A stretch of 64,000 bases of DNA from Prostheceraeus crozeri (lineage: Eukaryota > Platyhelminthes > Polycladida > Euryleptidae), in assembly GCA_907163375.1 (NCBI GenBank), contig CAJQUW010008657.1:62001-126000 (forward strand). The letters are read 5' to 3'. Numbering within the stretch: position 1 is the first letter of the stretch; every line of letters starts with the position of its first letter. A program made the position numbers and the translations under genes. Below are positions 48,368 through 60,681 of this stretch, in pieces. The notes under the pieces are model-generated. The model ran no database searches and had not been told where the DNA came from. It saw only the letters and a list, made by a program, of their open reading frames with translations.

Positions 48368-48730
48368 CCCTAACATTCTTCAAAAAATATGAGTACACTT
48401 TCGATTTTAATATGCGCTTTAGAGGAGCCATCACACACGATTAACGTTCTGGTAAGAGGTGATTGTTCTCAAACAAGCTAGTATTTCATTTTTGTCTCTG
48501 ATGTGTCCTTTGGTGCGTGGGTGTGATCGAGGCTAGGAAGGCTTGTCTTCTCTACTAAATCACCGAGTGAAAAGGCAATCATTTTTTCACTATCATTTCA
48601 TTTCATCAACTATTATAAACTTTTCACGCACTGCTGTCCCTGAACCTTTGTTCGACGAAGAAAGTTGACATCAAGACAGTGACAGCTATGCACGAGGATA
48701 AATAATTTGCTTGTATTATGTCTCGGGTCT

Positions 48731-48815
48731 AGTTATGGGTCGGAGTCCGGAGTTCTATCATTTGATAGGACTCCGACTCCAGCAAAAATGATAGGACTCC
48801 GGGACTCCGACTCCG
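48731..48815. repeat. GGAGTCGGAGTCC hairpin cluster, right
   Basis: Partner of 46021-46110: GGAGTTCTATCA, two bases, then TGATAGGACTCCGACTCC, followed by another GATAGGACTCC unit. Confidence 0.6.
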
Positions 48816-48829
48816 CATCCATGCTTCAA

Positions 48830-49365
48830 AGGCTCTCGGATTCTACCTGCACCCCGTGGAGTTCAGAAACTCTTCCTCTACCGCATCGGCTGTCCCATCT
48901 ACCCCACAAACTCTTTGTGTCCCGTTGCGATAGACCCACTGATATCTTCGATGATCAATCAATCAGGTGTGGGTCTGATGGAGACCGGATTGGTCGGAAT
49001 GACCGCCTTCGTGACAGGATCTTTCGTATCGCTTAAACAGCTGCTCTGGCACCCCGTGCAGAAGATTCCGCTCTCATATCTGGCACCCTTTTACGGCCTG
49101 CAGATGTGTATCTCCTCTCCGAGACAGTTGAACTCCCAACGGCGATCGACGTCACCGCGACTTCTTCTCTCCAGAAACTGACGCTATGAGGTGCTCACCA
49201 TACTCCTGGCCACGCTCTGACTGACGCAAAAGACAGAAAGCTTCTTGCCCACGATGAGGATTGCAGGGAAATGGACATTGCCTTCATTCCCCAGGCCGTT
49301 GAAGCCATAGGAGGATGGAAGAAGGAGGCTACCGAATTCCTCAGACAGCTGACTCGTTAGTCTGC
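48830..49365 (+). mobile_element. Relic with a restriction-like endonuclease motif
   Basis: Plus-strand frames carry SIRCGSDGDRIGRNDRLRD, later LLRPADVYL and AIDVTATSSLQ, then TPGHAL, and finally FIPQAVEAIGGW. I recognise this block order from proteins of invertebrate mobile elements. The spacing of the RPADV aspartate to the DVT aspartate resembles a PD-(D/E)XK nuclease core. The copy is broken. Which element class it belongs to cannot be settled here. Confidence 0.5.
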
Positions 49366-49397
49366 CCTTCGTACTGGTAGTGATCCATCATTGCTAA

Positions 49398-49575
49398 ATA
49401 GTTCCGTCAAATATCGGATTGATTGTAAGGGTGCGCCGTGGCCATAGTGCATTTTTCCCCTTTGGAGGCATCATCCGTCATTTGTTTCAACGCCTGAGAT
49501 GTTGCCTACAAAGGGGAAAAATGCACTATGGATACGGCGCACCCCTACAATCAATCCGTTTTTTGACGGAACTAT
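49398..49575. mobile_element. 178-bp foldback element
   Basis: Arms 49398-49469 and 49504-49575 are near-perfect inverted repeats, including ATAGTTCCGTCA / TGACGGAACTAT at the ends and GGTGCGCCGTG / TACGGCGCACC further in. The 34-bp centre is unique. No coding capacity. It follows the relic at 48830-49365 by about 30 bp. Confidence 0.8.
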
Positions 49576-49842
49576 TAAGCGCGTCTTCACATTCACTTTT
49601 AAAATGACTAACTTTTATTCACTAAAAATCGCCTTGTACAACATGAAAAATGTAGTATATTATTGCAAAAAAGTCTATTGTATATTTGCATGATCTTTCT
49701 ATGATATCGATCGACTCCGCATAAACCTACTAATGGTGTGATCATTGAGTGGATTAAAAGAATCGATGACTAAATAGCGGATATTTATCAAGCTTTTGCG
49801 CTACTTACATCTTCAGACAATAAGTGATTAGAATTTATAAGT

Positions 49843-50884
49843 CGCTGAAGTTAACAGTAGCTTCAGGAGTAGGATTTTTGAATGAATTTGTTCAGTCCTC
49901 AAGTTCTAGTATGCTATGTAAAATTAAAAACAGAATTTTCTCACCGAAGCAGTAGTAAGGACAATTAACCGAAAAGCTCCGAAAAAGCAACTCAAACATG
50001 TGAGTGTGCTGCCAACCCTACTGCTCACTTCTGAATCAACCAGAAAAGAAATTTAGAGTTGAAAATCCATCCTTACATAAGCAAGCCTTAGAGATTTTGC
50101 TCAGCTATGTTTGGCAGTAGCACTAGACTTGATTCCTCACTAATCCACTTTTACATCTCAATTTTGAGTGTATATAAATTTTAAGCCTACTTTTAGGACT
50201 TTTGAGTCCTAAAATTACTTTGCTCATTTTTTTGTGACAACATCAGTAGACTTATTTCACCACTTGAAGAGAGAGATTAATTAATTTCAATCTTGAATGT
50301 ATTCCAATATGAAACCTACTGCTGGCCACTGAAGCCTAAATAATTATACTTTTCTCAACTAAACCAACGCTCTTTTGTCATTGAACTCTACCTGGCTGAC
50401 TTTGTTCAGTTATTTTTGACAGCAGCAGTAGACTGATAGTGTGGCGTTGATATTTACTGCTGTTGTCAAGAAAGGCTGGGCAAAGTCAACCAGATAGGGC
50501 TTCATGAAAATGTTACATTGGTTTAACTGAGCAAAGTACTTTTAGGACTCAAGGTCCAGCAGTAGGTTTAAGATTTAAATACACTCAAAATTGAGATGAA
50601 ATGGTGGATTAGTGAGAAATCTAAGACTGCTCCTACTGCCATGCCACAGGCTTACTTATGTGAGCAGAGAGGTGTAGTTCAACTCTAAATGCTTTCTAGT
50701 TGATTCAGAAGTAAGAAGTAGGGGTGGCAGTAGATCCATATGTTTGAGTTGATTTTTCGCACTTTTCGGTTAATGTTTGGCAAATATGAAGTTAAAGGCA
50801 AATTCTGACTTTAATTTTACGTAGCACGCTAGAACTATCAGGCTGAGCAAATTCATTTAAAAAATCCTACTGCTAACTCCAGCG
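49843..50884. mobile_element. 1-kb foldback element with CAGTAG-rich arms
   Basis: The whole 1,042 bp folds on itself. Landmarks pair at 49964-49976 with 50762-50774 (ATTAACCGAAAAG), 50137-50148 with 50604-50615 (TCACTAATCCAC), and 50204-50214 with 50540-50550 (GAGTCCTAAAA). A further inner pair at 50392-50400/50485-50493 is shifted by about 130 bp, showing an extra block in the left arm. CAGTAG or CTACTG recurs about every 100 bp. No transposase. Arm divergence suggests moderate age. Confidence 0.8.
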
Positions 50885-52698
50885 TCCTTACATCCTCTTC
50901 TTCCTGACACGCAACATTTATGATCTCATTGATTCATTTTGTTTAAAGAATCTCATCTGTAAATATTATATTCATCATCATTAATTTTTCAGACAGTCAA
51001 TCATCTGAATACCCTCATTTGTACATACTTTACCATCTCAACCTTGTAAACCTGCAACGTTATCCAATTTGGAAATGGAACGCTTTGAATTTATAAAAAC
51101 AGCTATAGAGAGCGCTTCATACAGCAAATGTACTGTTTTCCGACTGTTTGTCGAAAGCTACTTTCACTGACAGAATATGACGCAGATGATCGAGGAAGAT
51201 TATGGAACTTTTTTACTACAATACTGCTCACTGAATAATAAAGTATACATATGAAGCAGCTCCTCTTCTCCGAGATCCATGTAATTTGCACACCTTTATT
51301 ACTTTAGGAAGCCAATTTAGATTCGTCTTCAGGCCAGTCTTCTACACGGTTTGATAGTAGCATAAATAACTTTGAGTAACTGAATTTCATCTTGGCACTG
51401 TGAGTGACTGGTGTTGCTTTCAGGTTTCACTTTTACTTCTGTTGGCCTGAAGTGGAACGAAGCGCTCGGAAGGTCGCACAGAAAAAATTTTGAATCCAAG
51501 ATTGGTTTTCGTAAGTATAAAAAGTGTGCAGACTATACATATCTTAGATGGGGAAAGTCCATAGCATTTTCGCTAGGCCCTTTCACCGCTATCAACGACC
51601 ATCTTCAGACAAGAGATTTTGAGATATTGTATTGCCGGACGACGGCTGTTAAAAACGGTCGGAATGCCCCGCAATATAGGCAAGAAGAGAGACATCGTCT
51701 TTTGAGCTTTCGTCACATAAAATAAGGTACTATGCACAACATGTGCAAAAAACACATAGCGCTAGTTACTTGAAAGTACACAGCTTGTGATAACGAAGTT
51801 TCCGTGCAATTCTACAGTAAGATATATAAGTGTATATTTAGACTAGAATAATTGAGAAATCATACCCTAACTAAAAAAATATACTTAATTTCTGTTAAAG
51901 ATCCTTAGAGAAACAAATATTCGTAAACGACATGCTTTAGTTACAGAGGGATACTTCTATATCTTTAATTTCACAATTATCACTTGACTAGTCCATCACC
52001 TTATTAGTTATTCATATATTCCTGAAAATAACACTAGCTGAGTATTCAAATGACGTCAAACTTCCATCTGCAGATTGACAATCGTTTGTAGACCTGGCAT
52101 AGGCCTATTCCTGATAATTGAGGAGAATCCTTTCCGCTTCCTCAGTATGAATAAATCTACGCGTGACAATGAGTTCGCATATTTCCAATACTTTCATTTC
52201 ATTATTTTCAGAATACAAACTCCTCTCACGAAATTTGGAAAGGTCAGATGAATTCCACAACTTGCAAAGATTCATCGCTTATATGTCAAAATCAATGTCA
52301 GATTAAAATTTCAGTTGCAGAATGCAGCTATCCAGGCAAAAAATTCGGATGACAAAAATATATAAATACGTAAAAATATCTTAAAACTATAAAAAAAATC
52401 CGACTTTTCGCTATGTTAAAGTTTGTGGGATTAGAATGGACAGCAGCTGTTTTCTGATGATAATTTCAGCTGCTCGGCTATGCTCCGATTGTTAGATCTT
52501 CAGAATTATCAAATCAATAAAAACATGCAACCACAGAATTAAATTCATCTGCGCGCGCGGCTTCGGTTTCCTTGAAGGGCAGACTCATATCTCGTATGCG
52601 ATGACGAAATGGCACACACGATCTACAGTCAAACAACAAGTCGTCACTGGATAAGCAATGAGCCTCAGACATTGGCGTGTGTGTCATACTCGTACACA

Positions 52699-55238
52699 CA
52701 GGGTTTCCGCGATTATCAGTTATCGTTTTTCCAGGAGTTGCTAGGAGCCTCTTGATGAAATTTCCAGGAGTTTTCCAGGAGGTTTACATAATTGGATTTA
52801 CAAACGGATTTTAATAATTCGTGATATAGCAAATATAAGTTCTTTGTATTACATATGCAGGTGATAAAACAACTGATTTTACAATAACTTTAACGCACGT
52901 TTCCACTTCAGCCTCAATACGAATCCCGAGGGAATCTGACCAGAATAATTCTCTATAGCATGACTATAATTCTCTGACCAGTATAATTATATACTCTTTA
53001 TAATTCATGAACTCTGGTCCTGATAGGAAATTTATGATTTGTTGCGGTTTATATGTTTCAGGTACTCGGAGTACGATGTCCTAGTGTGCTCAAACGCATT
53101 TGGTCACTCATTTGGTCCACCAATCAAAACTCCTCGGTATTACTTAAGTATACTCGTATACATGGATAGCAAAATCTAGACAAATAATCTGATAAACAAA
53201 GATTTGACATGTTTCTGTCAATGCATCTTCTAATTTGTTCATTTGTCCTTCCAGCGCATCCTCTCAATGTAATTTTCGGCGATATAAAAGAAGCAGTTGA
53301 AGAACAAATAAATGCTGAAGAAATCTAACACTGACATTGCTGCGTAACTGTCGTCGTATATCGTCAGTCGTGTCATATTTCATAATCCCAAAACATTAAT
53401 ATTACATTAGCAAAACTTAAAGCTGTGTGTGGTGCACCGTTGCATCTATTCTTTTGCTTGCAACGGTTCTCCGGCAGGTGCACCGAAATGTACCAATTTC
53501 GATTAAATTGACGCTTTATTGTGACGCATAAATTATAATCAATTACAGGAGTTTTCCGCGGAGCGCGGAAATCTTCATGTTCATTGAGAAATGCCGAATC
53601 CTCGTCTTCCAGATACCTGTGACAATGAATAGCCAGTTTACATGAACATTGCCAGTGATGTATTGAGTGGAAGTCATTCGATTCAATTTTGGCGAGCGGT
53701 TGTACACCACGTACCAAACTTACAGCAAAAGCAATTCTTCTTTTGCAGTTGCCGATCAACTCAGCTGATATTGAGCGGTCTTTCAACAACTACAAACTCA
53801 TTTTCTCTCCACCGCGCTGTCCCTCCAAATTCCTGTACCTGATTATAATTAACTTATCTTATCTGTTATCTTAGTCACAGCAAATTGAGAGAAAAACATT
53901 TTAAGTATACAGTATAATTAGTCCAACCAGGAAAACATTGCTGAATGCTATCTATCAATTTAATTCAAGCTTCACGACACTCAAACTTCAAATATCAATT
54001 CAATTCACAGTAAATGTCTATATCATGAAAATGAATACTTTTGAATAACACGTTCGTGTCATAAAATATACGATGTACTTCCTGATGTTGGGAGAAAATG
54101 TGAAAAAGGCGACGAAAATTCAGCTAATCAGGGTCATAAAAAATCATTTTAGGCCACAGAATTCCGATTCCTGCGACCTCAAAATTTTGAAATCTCATAG
54201 AGAATACCGCTTAGGCCTACCCAGCTGCTGCTCCTCTTGCTAAGATTTACATACATGTAGACCATCTTGGCATTCTTCTGGCCAGGGATCCGTCCTAAAG
54301 ATTTTCTTCTTGACTGCTGGAAGTGACTGCCTGAAGCCGATCGTAATATCGAGATCTTGACTTTCCGCATAGTAACTTTCCGCGATATGTAACGTGACAT
54401 TACTTCGCATCTGTCTACATTTCTTGATGTGTTCATTTATTTTAAAAAGAATTAAGAATAAACTCTTCCTTTGCTGCATATCAGTTTAAAATGAATCAAT
54501 TAAAACCCAACATTTCGTCCGACACTGGCATAGCAATTCAGTAATTATTATTCTTTCATTGATTTTGTTTGTTGAATATCCACATGCTAACTATTTTCTT
54601 TTTTTAAGAATTTTCCCAATACTCCATAAAATTTGCATTAAATTCTAATATAAATGTTTAGCATGAAGGATAGAGATCCTGTCTCTGTAAAAATTTTGAT
54701 ATTTTAAGTGACTATCACAAGACAATCTAGAACGCGAAACAAGTTATGCTTCGTCTATACTTTAAAAAGTGCTTCAGAGAAACTTTTCTAAATTTTCGGT
54801 GCACCGCTGTGCGCAGGTGCGGCTAGCGCACAACCCTACATGCACGAAAAATGAACAAGATATTCAAGGCTTCATTTCAAATCCATATTCCGGTATTCAA
54901 AATTTTCTCCAATGCACAAGTTGTTTCTTTTATAGACTACGGACTGTAACAGAAAGAGCGTTAATTAAATTTCCTGAAGTAAATGACTTTGACAATGTCC
55001 TAAAGATGCATAGTTGGGAAATTCTTTTCCAACGAAACTGAGAATGCAAATGAATTCATTATACTTACTTTGCATGAATAAAAAAATATCAAGAACTTCT
55101 ATTGATCAAGTATAGATTCCCTCATTTATCTACAATAATCATAAAATTCTATGAGTTTCCAGGAGGTTAGGTAAAAATTCAAAATTCTGGAAAACTGTTT
55201 TCGAAATTCCAGGAACTTCCAGGAGCGCGGAAATCCTG
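52699..55238 (+). mobile_element. hAT-like element (2.5 kb) with dimerisation-domain remnant and 6-bp target duplication
   Basis: The ends are CAGGGTTTCCGCG (left) and CAGGATTTCCGCG (right, other strand), flanked by TACACA on both sides (52693-52698, 55239-55244). TTCCAGGAG repeats are clustered near both ends. A plus frame at 53689-53874 contains LPINSADIERSFNNYKLI, the hAT C-terminal dimerisation motif (SSADVERSFS.YK.I). The catalytic part is not recognisable, so the copy is dead. Confidence 0.8.
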
Positions 55239-56650
55239 TACACATCGAGTTCTTCGTTCTGTCGCACTTCGCTGTCACAGTACCGTTCACTGATAAATCC
55301 TACGAAGAGAACTACGTATCGAACGAGTGAACTAAATTTCTCACGCCAGCCAACTTCTAAACAAATAATCTGATGGACCAACATTAACGACAAAACCTGT
55401 GCGCAATGATCTGAATTCTTTGAATCTGAAGGAACGGTGGCAATCGAAGCATTTTGAAGGGATTCATTGCAATCCGCAGGCGACGAACGACTGTTTTTCA
55501 TATCTCTGTAAGGTATTAGGAATTCCTTTTTGCCCACTCACTAGGTTCCAGCATGTGCCATCGTTATCAATTAGTCTTCACTTCTAGCAAACTGAAAGAG
55601 TGTTCAACAATCTAATTCTTTGCATGAAACAGTTGTAGATTATCGCCGTAAGGCGAGTTACTGTGAGCTATTTTTGTTGGAGGCTTGTGGCTTCTACGAG
55701 ACTTTATAAAGTTTGCATTCACATCTCTTTTTCCGAGGGGTATTAAGTAATAGCAGCTTTCAGGTATGACTTTCCGGTCCGAAATTAGAGTGGGGGTGGA
55801 CACCGGTGCCTTCAAACGACCAACCACAAGAAGCCGCCATCGTATATATACTGTTGTCATGACAACGCATGTCCACGGCGTTCTATTGTTTTCATTATCG
55901 ATGGCCGTTCTAACACTATTATTGTAGTGTCCGATTTCTACATAGAAATTGATAACAATAAAACCTCTAGAATGGAAGTAAAGCTTCATAGACAATAGAC
56001 AATAGTGGCACAAAAATCGCACGCATTATCACTTAGATACACTTGTCAACGGCTGAATCATTGGGTTAGAATCCATTACATGCGCAATTCTGACCTTTTC
56101 ATTGATGATTCATGTCTAAAGTTAGTTCCCCCGGATGTGTCGCGACTTTGAGTCAATTTCCATTCCAGTCAACTTCAGATAAACAAGATGGATTTCTAAG
56201 TTAAAAGCAATAACGCAACACTTCATCAAATGTCCATCCGTCAGCGGTTAATACTTTACAAAACTTGCAATTGTCGGGTTAATTGAAAGATTCTGACTTA
56301 GCTAACTATTAAATCGACTGCTATAACAGTCAGGTGAACATCAGTACGCCATGAGACGTAGGAGAGGAAATCAATATTGCGATCATACATATAAAATGAG
56401 CTTATAGAACATCAGTTCATATTCAGACATCATTTATGATATCTGAGTCAAGTGCATTGTAACACATGAATATAGCTTTCATCCTGCGTGAAGAGAACAA
56501 AAGCTCAACTAGCAAAATTACAACGTAGGCGTCGAAAGCTCATCAGTTGCAGCGAATGTGCTTAGAACAACTGACTGAGTTTCGGAAAGATGAAAATATG
56601 AGTGAGTGAGTGCAAAGTCAAGAAGATAACGCAGGTTATATCCCTCTTAC

Positions 56651-56772
56651 CTTGATATTCACTTCTTAGACCATCTTCATCGTAGGTGACTTTGGCGAAT
56701 CCATGTAGCATGCCGTCTTCCCAGTCTCCTGTCTGAACACGCGGTGGATTTTTCAATTCCCGCGTTCCTGGT
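56651..56772 (-). CDS. ALS2: Alsin exon: MORN repeats 2-4
   Basis: This 122-bp exon is bounded by a TTTTGTAG acceptor and a GTAAGAG donor; it enters in phase 2 and leaves in phase 1, matching both neighbours. It reads PGTRELKNPPRVQTGDWEDG, then MLHGFAKVTYDEDGLRSEYQ, aligned with vertebrate alsin [20 protein letters not shown] and GKMCGQGVYSYASGEVFE. Only 68 bp of intron separate it from the preceding exon. Confidence 0.94.
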
Positions 56773-56840
56773 CTACAAAATTAAAGGTATATTGTTAGCA
56801 TTGGCATCTAGTTTCAACTTACACAGAAAGTAGAATTTAC

Positions 56841-56985
56841 CCTGTAATTTTTCCCCGTCGAAAACGTCCTCGGTGCTGACTACCATCCGGCCAAGTTAGA
56901 TGACCTTCCCCGTGCATGGTTGCCCACATCCATTGGCCATCGTATCTACAACCTCGCAACGCACCGCTCCGGAACGTGTATTGAC
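56841..56985 (-). CDS. ALS2: Alsin exon: MORN repeats 1-2
   Basis: This 145-bp exon has an acceptor after TACTTCTACAG and a GTAAAT donor, phase 1 in and 2 out. It reads GQYTFRSGALRGCRYDGQW, then MHGEGHLTWPDGSQHRGRF, matching vertebrate alsin [20 protein letters not shown] and PHGRGVLKWPDGKMYSGMF. YDGQW and HGEGHLTWPDG form a classic MORN unit. It begins the MORN block directly after the PH domain. Confidence 0.96.
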
Positions 56986-58772
56986 CTGTAGAAGTATGTG
57001 AAGGGAGGAAACTCAGACACACGACTCAGAGTGTCAGCATGCAGTGATAATTTTTATATCAAAATATTCACTTTTTACCGGAGATAAAAGTATATGCAGT
57101 ATAAAAAAATATTTGATTTTAAGAAGTCATTATTCCTGTGTTCATAGACTAGCGATTTGGAACCTCTATATAAGTAGCATGAAATTTATTTTATATCAGA
57201 AGGTATGAACATTTGATAACAGGCATCTCAATTAAGGAGAAATTAGGCTGATTATCAAGGCAATTTCATGAACCACATTATAACGCAGGTCTTCATGGAA
57301 AAGTTGAGATCTTTTTGCGCTTCTTAGCTGAAATTTCAAGCTTTAATTTAATCTTCATCGGCATGATTTTAAGATTCACTAAATTTATGTTCTATTTCTT
57401 GGATCTGAATAATACTGCGGACCCATTTAATTTCCTTGAAAGTTAAGATAACTCGTAACCCGTTTCTTGTTCTGCTCCAAATCTGACTCCGATGAGAAGA
57501 ATTCAAATAAAGCGGGAAGCAATTCCAGAAAATACTGAACCACTTCATATATTTGAAGCCATCTAGTCTCATCTCGACGCAAAACTTTCGAAGGTTTTAA
57601 GTCCATCATTTTCTAAATTTTTTTGAGAGAATTGGCAGCTTTGTCGTACCGTAAAAAGGAAATACAAAGAATATTTAAGTGATCTTGATTTGCAATCATT
57701 TTAAAATTTGTGCGTAGAAAAACTTATTTGTTATAATTCAATGCCCACCTATTATTGAAATAATGTTATCGAAGTTTTTCTTTATTTCGGTTATAAATAT
57801 CACAGAGAATTAATATACACTTAAAGCAGGAAAAACTTTACGAGATCAATATCACTTTTGGAAACACTGCAAGCGATACATCATCATTTTACGCAGCAAC
57901 ATGATCTGAGAATTCATCAGCTGTTTCGATTCAGTGATGCATCACACAAATGAACATGTGTGGTAATTTGAGAAAATATTGCGTTCTCTCTGCATATAAA
58001 CAATTAGATTCATAATACTACTAACCATTAGTAGTATTTGCACACATTGAATCACCATTTTTACATCTTTGGAGCTATTGCTGACCGATTCTAGAACTAA
58101 ATAATTATGCTTCAATAATAAATTCACGAAAACTGTTGAAAGATCGCATCGAATTAATTCCCCGCTGTATCTCACAAGTGAACCACGTGGTCATCAGAGA
58201 ATCCATGCATACTTGTATCCCTGATCACGTGACTCGAAATATCCATTCTCCTCAAGTATTCACTTTAATTACAGGTACCTGTAATGTCCTGAATAATACT
58301 TAAGGGTGAAGATGCCTTGGTTCAAAATCCAAACATAAAAAGCGAAAAGGAAGAATAAGAAATTCAAAAGCAATAATACACTTTTCTTCCGTCTTCCCTT
58401 ACATCTGATAAAACTGACAAAGAAATAAAAGCTATCTTTAAGTAAGAAGGAATGAATGTACTTATAGTGCATAAAACTAAAACCCTACGCCAACAATAAA
58501 AGAAGTACCCTAACACTACATTAAGTTCCCTCTAAAATTGACCAATTAGTAATACAACAACATGTCATAAGAAGAATGTTGTGTATACTCGTAAATTGAC
58601 AAATTGTGTAAAATTTTCAACAAAAACTACATTGGTAGTACAATCATACCCTTGCACATAAGATTCTATAACACAACACTTACAGAAATTGTACAATTAA
58701 TAATAATCTTAAAACGTGCAGCAACCGCATTTTGAAAACCAGCATTATTATATCAAGTGACTATGACAGCAC

Positions 58773-59571
58773 CAGTGTTGCCAACGGCTCAAATGCAAAA
58801 TAAATACGCAGACTAATAATTTTTACGCAATTTATTTGACATCCAGAATCAATCGATATTCAAACAAGTCATGACGGTAAATATATCATATGGAGCTAAT
58901 TTATGCATTTCATTATAACTTGGCTGATATAAGACGAGCTTTTATGATTTTACGGTAACACCAAAAAAGATCGACCGTTCCTAAACATAACTTGAATCCA
59001 ATTATGAACATAAAAATTCATTCAATGAAAACTGAGAGCAAATTGATCTGAGTGGCAGGTGTTAATTCGCTACATGTATTCACACTACAGGTATTCAATA
59101 ATCACTGTGGAATTTAGAGTTCTCTACATTGATAGGCTACATCACATGTATAAATCGAAAAATTTAACAATACCAGAGTTGTTTTAAATTCTTCAATCTC
59201 TTTCACGAGCACATATTATACCAGATACACAGTACTTTTTGCTGAAGAGACTATTAATGTATGTGTAGCTACACAACAAAAAATGTGTATGTATCTATAA
59301 AACGAAAAAGCAATAAAAATTTCAGTTACTCATGGTTCATAAAAACGTGATTATGAAAGCGACATAATTGGCATTATGACAAAAACACATTTGCCACGGT
59401 CCCAATTTCCAGATTAAAATGGAATCAATTTGTAATAATATTAAGTTCACTATTTTATTTTTAAAATGTGTTTCGCCAGAAAAATACGCAGAAGTAAAAA
59501 TACGCACAAATTTTACGCAAATCACATGAAACATACGCAGTGCTTATTTTACGCAGCTGTTGGCAACACTG
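58773..59571. mobile_element. hAT-type MITE (799 bp) with 8-bp target duplication
   Basis: The TIRs are CAGTGTTGCCAACGGCT and CAGTGTTGCCAACAGCT, with GACAGCAC and GACAGCAT as the flanking 8-bp duplication (one difference). Subterminal TACGCA motifs are repeated at both ends, typical of hAT transposase binding sites. The interior is AT-rich and non-coding. Confidence 0.85.
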
Positions 59572-60681
59572 GACAGCATCAACTTGCGCCTGAGAGAAGT
59601 TGATTACATTAAAAACTCAAACCAGAAATAAATAACAGAAGAGAGATTGAACAGTTCAGTGATTTCCTTTTCATTCAAATTTGTTTATTTTCCGGTCAGA
59701 TTAGGGGTTATGCTCTACTGTAACTGTAATCCTGTACAATCTGTTTCAATTGCTCTACTTTAGTCATCTCTTTCCTAGCTATAGACTTTGCCTTTACTTG
59801 CGACTAGCATCCATTCTATATTACTTAGTCTACATGTTTGAATTTTTTGCTTACCTATGCTATGATTCACTTGTTTGACGATGAGCTATGAGTATAGATA
59901 GAAATATATTAATAAAAGAAAAATATTCTAATTTTGAACTGACCATCAGCTTACTCGGTTCTTACCACATGCCTACTAAACATAAAGTTGTACAATACAG
60001 TAGTATTACATACATGAAGTGATAGGCATTCGTCACAACCAATGAAAAGTCGCGCAAACATCCTACAATGAGAATTAGCACTCTCAGAAAATAGTTTTTA
60101 AGACAATTCCCAAATCTGATACAATGCTCAGCAGACCGACAGCACAACAGCCACTCACTGTTTTGGACTGTAGAATTCGATGCATTAACCTTTCTTTTAA
60201 CGAGAATTTGCTTCTCGAATTGCAATTTCCTACATAGCACAATTAAGATGAAATAAAATTTTACTCATTTTTGTCGAAAATTACCTTAATTAAAAAGAAA
60301 TGTGTTTTAACAGATGCCGAGATCCATTTTCACCGAAATCATAGAAGATATCTGTATCGACAATTGCACTGTTTGAATGATTAAACAGACATTTTTCTGT
60401 TCCTGATTGCGAAGGGAGGGAGTTAACTGTAGAAAGGAATGAGTAGCAACAGTCTACTCATGTCTCAGGCTCAATGACTACAAAACTGGCTTTGAGGAGT
60501 GCGCACTCTCCTTTCCGCCTCATTCGTGGCCTGTACTCCTTTACAAAAACAATTTATGCGCACTTAGGCCTTACTTGTCTTTCGCTATTGAACAATAATT
60601 AGTCACTCAGTAACTTACAACTTTAGACTTAGTATGGTTGATAATTCACCTAAACTTCGCAATCTAGCTACAGGGCTACTA

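Larger units (their letters stand above)
44594..56650. other. 12.1-kb alsin intron
   Basis: Outside the listed elements, 45181-46020, 50885-52698 and 55245-56650 show no supportable feature. The 104-codon frame at 51411-51725 matches nothing I know. Confidence 0.6.

Noticed and set aside
51411-51725. 104-codon plus-strand frame
   Set aside because: No motif, splice context or repeat relation found; it is compatible with chance.
53373-53789. 138-codon minus-strand frame in the hAT-like element
   Set aside because: It overlaps antisense to the real hAT dimerisation motif at 53689-53874.
55139-55537. 132-codon minus-strand frame crossing the right end of a hAT-like element
   Set aside because: It crosses the transposon boundary and has no recognisable domain.
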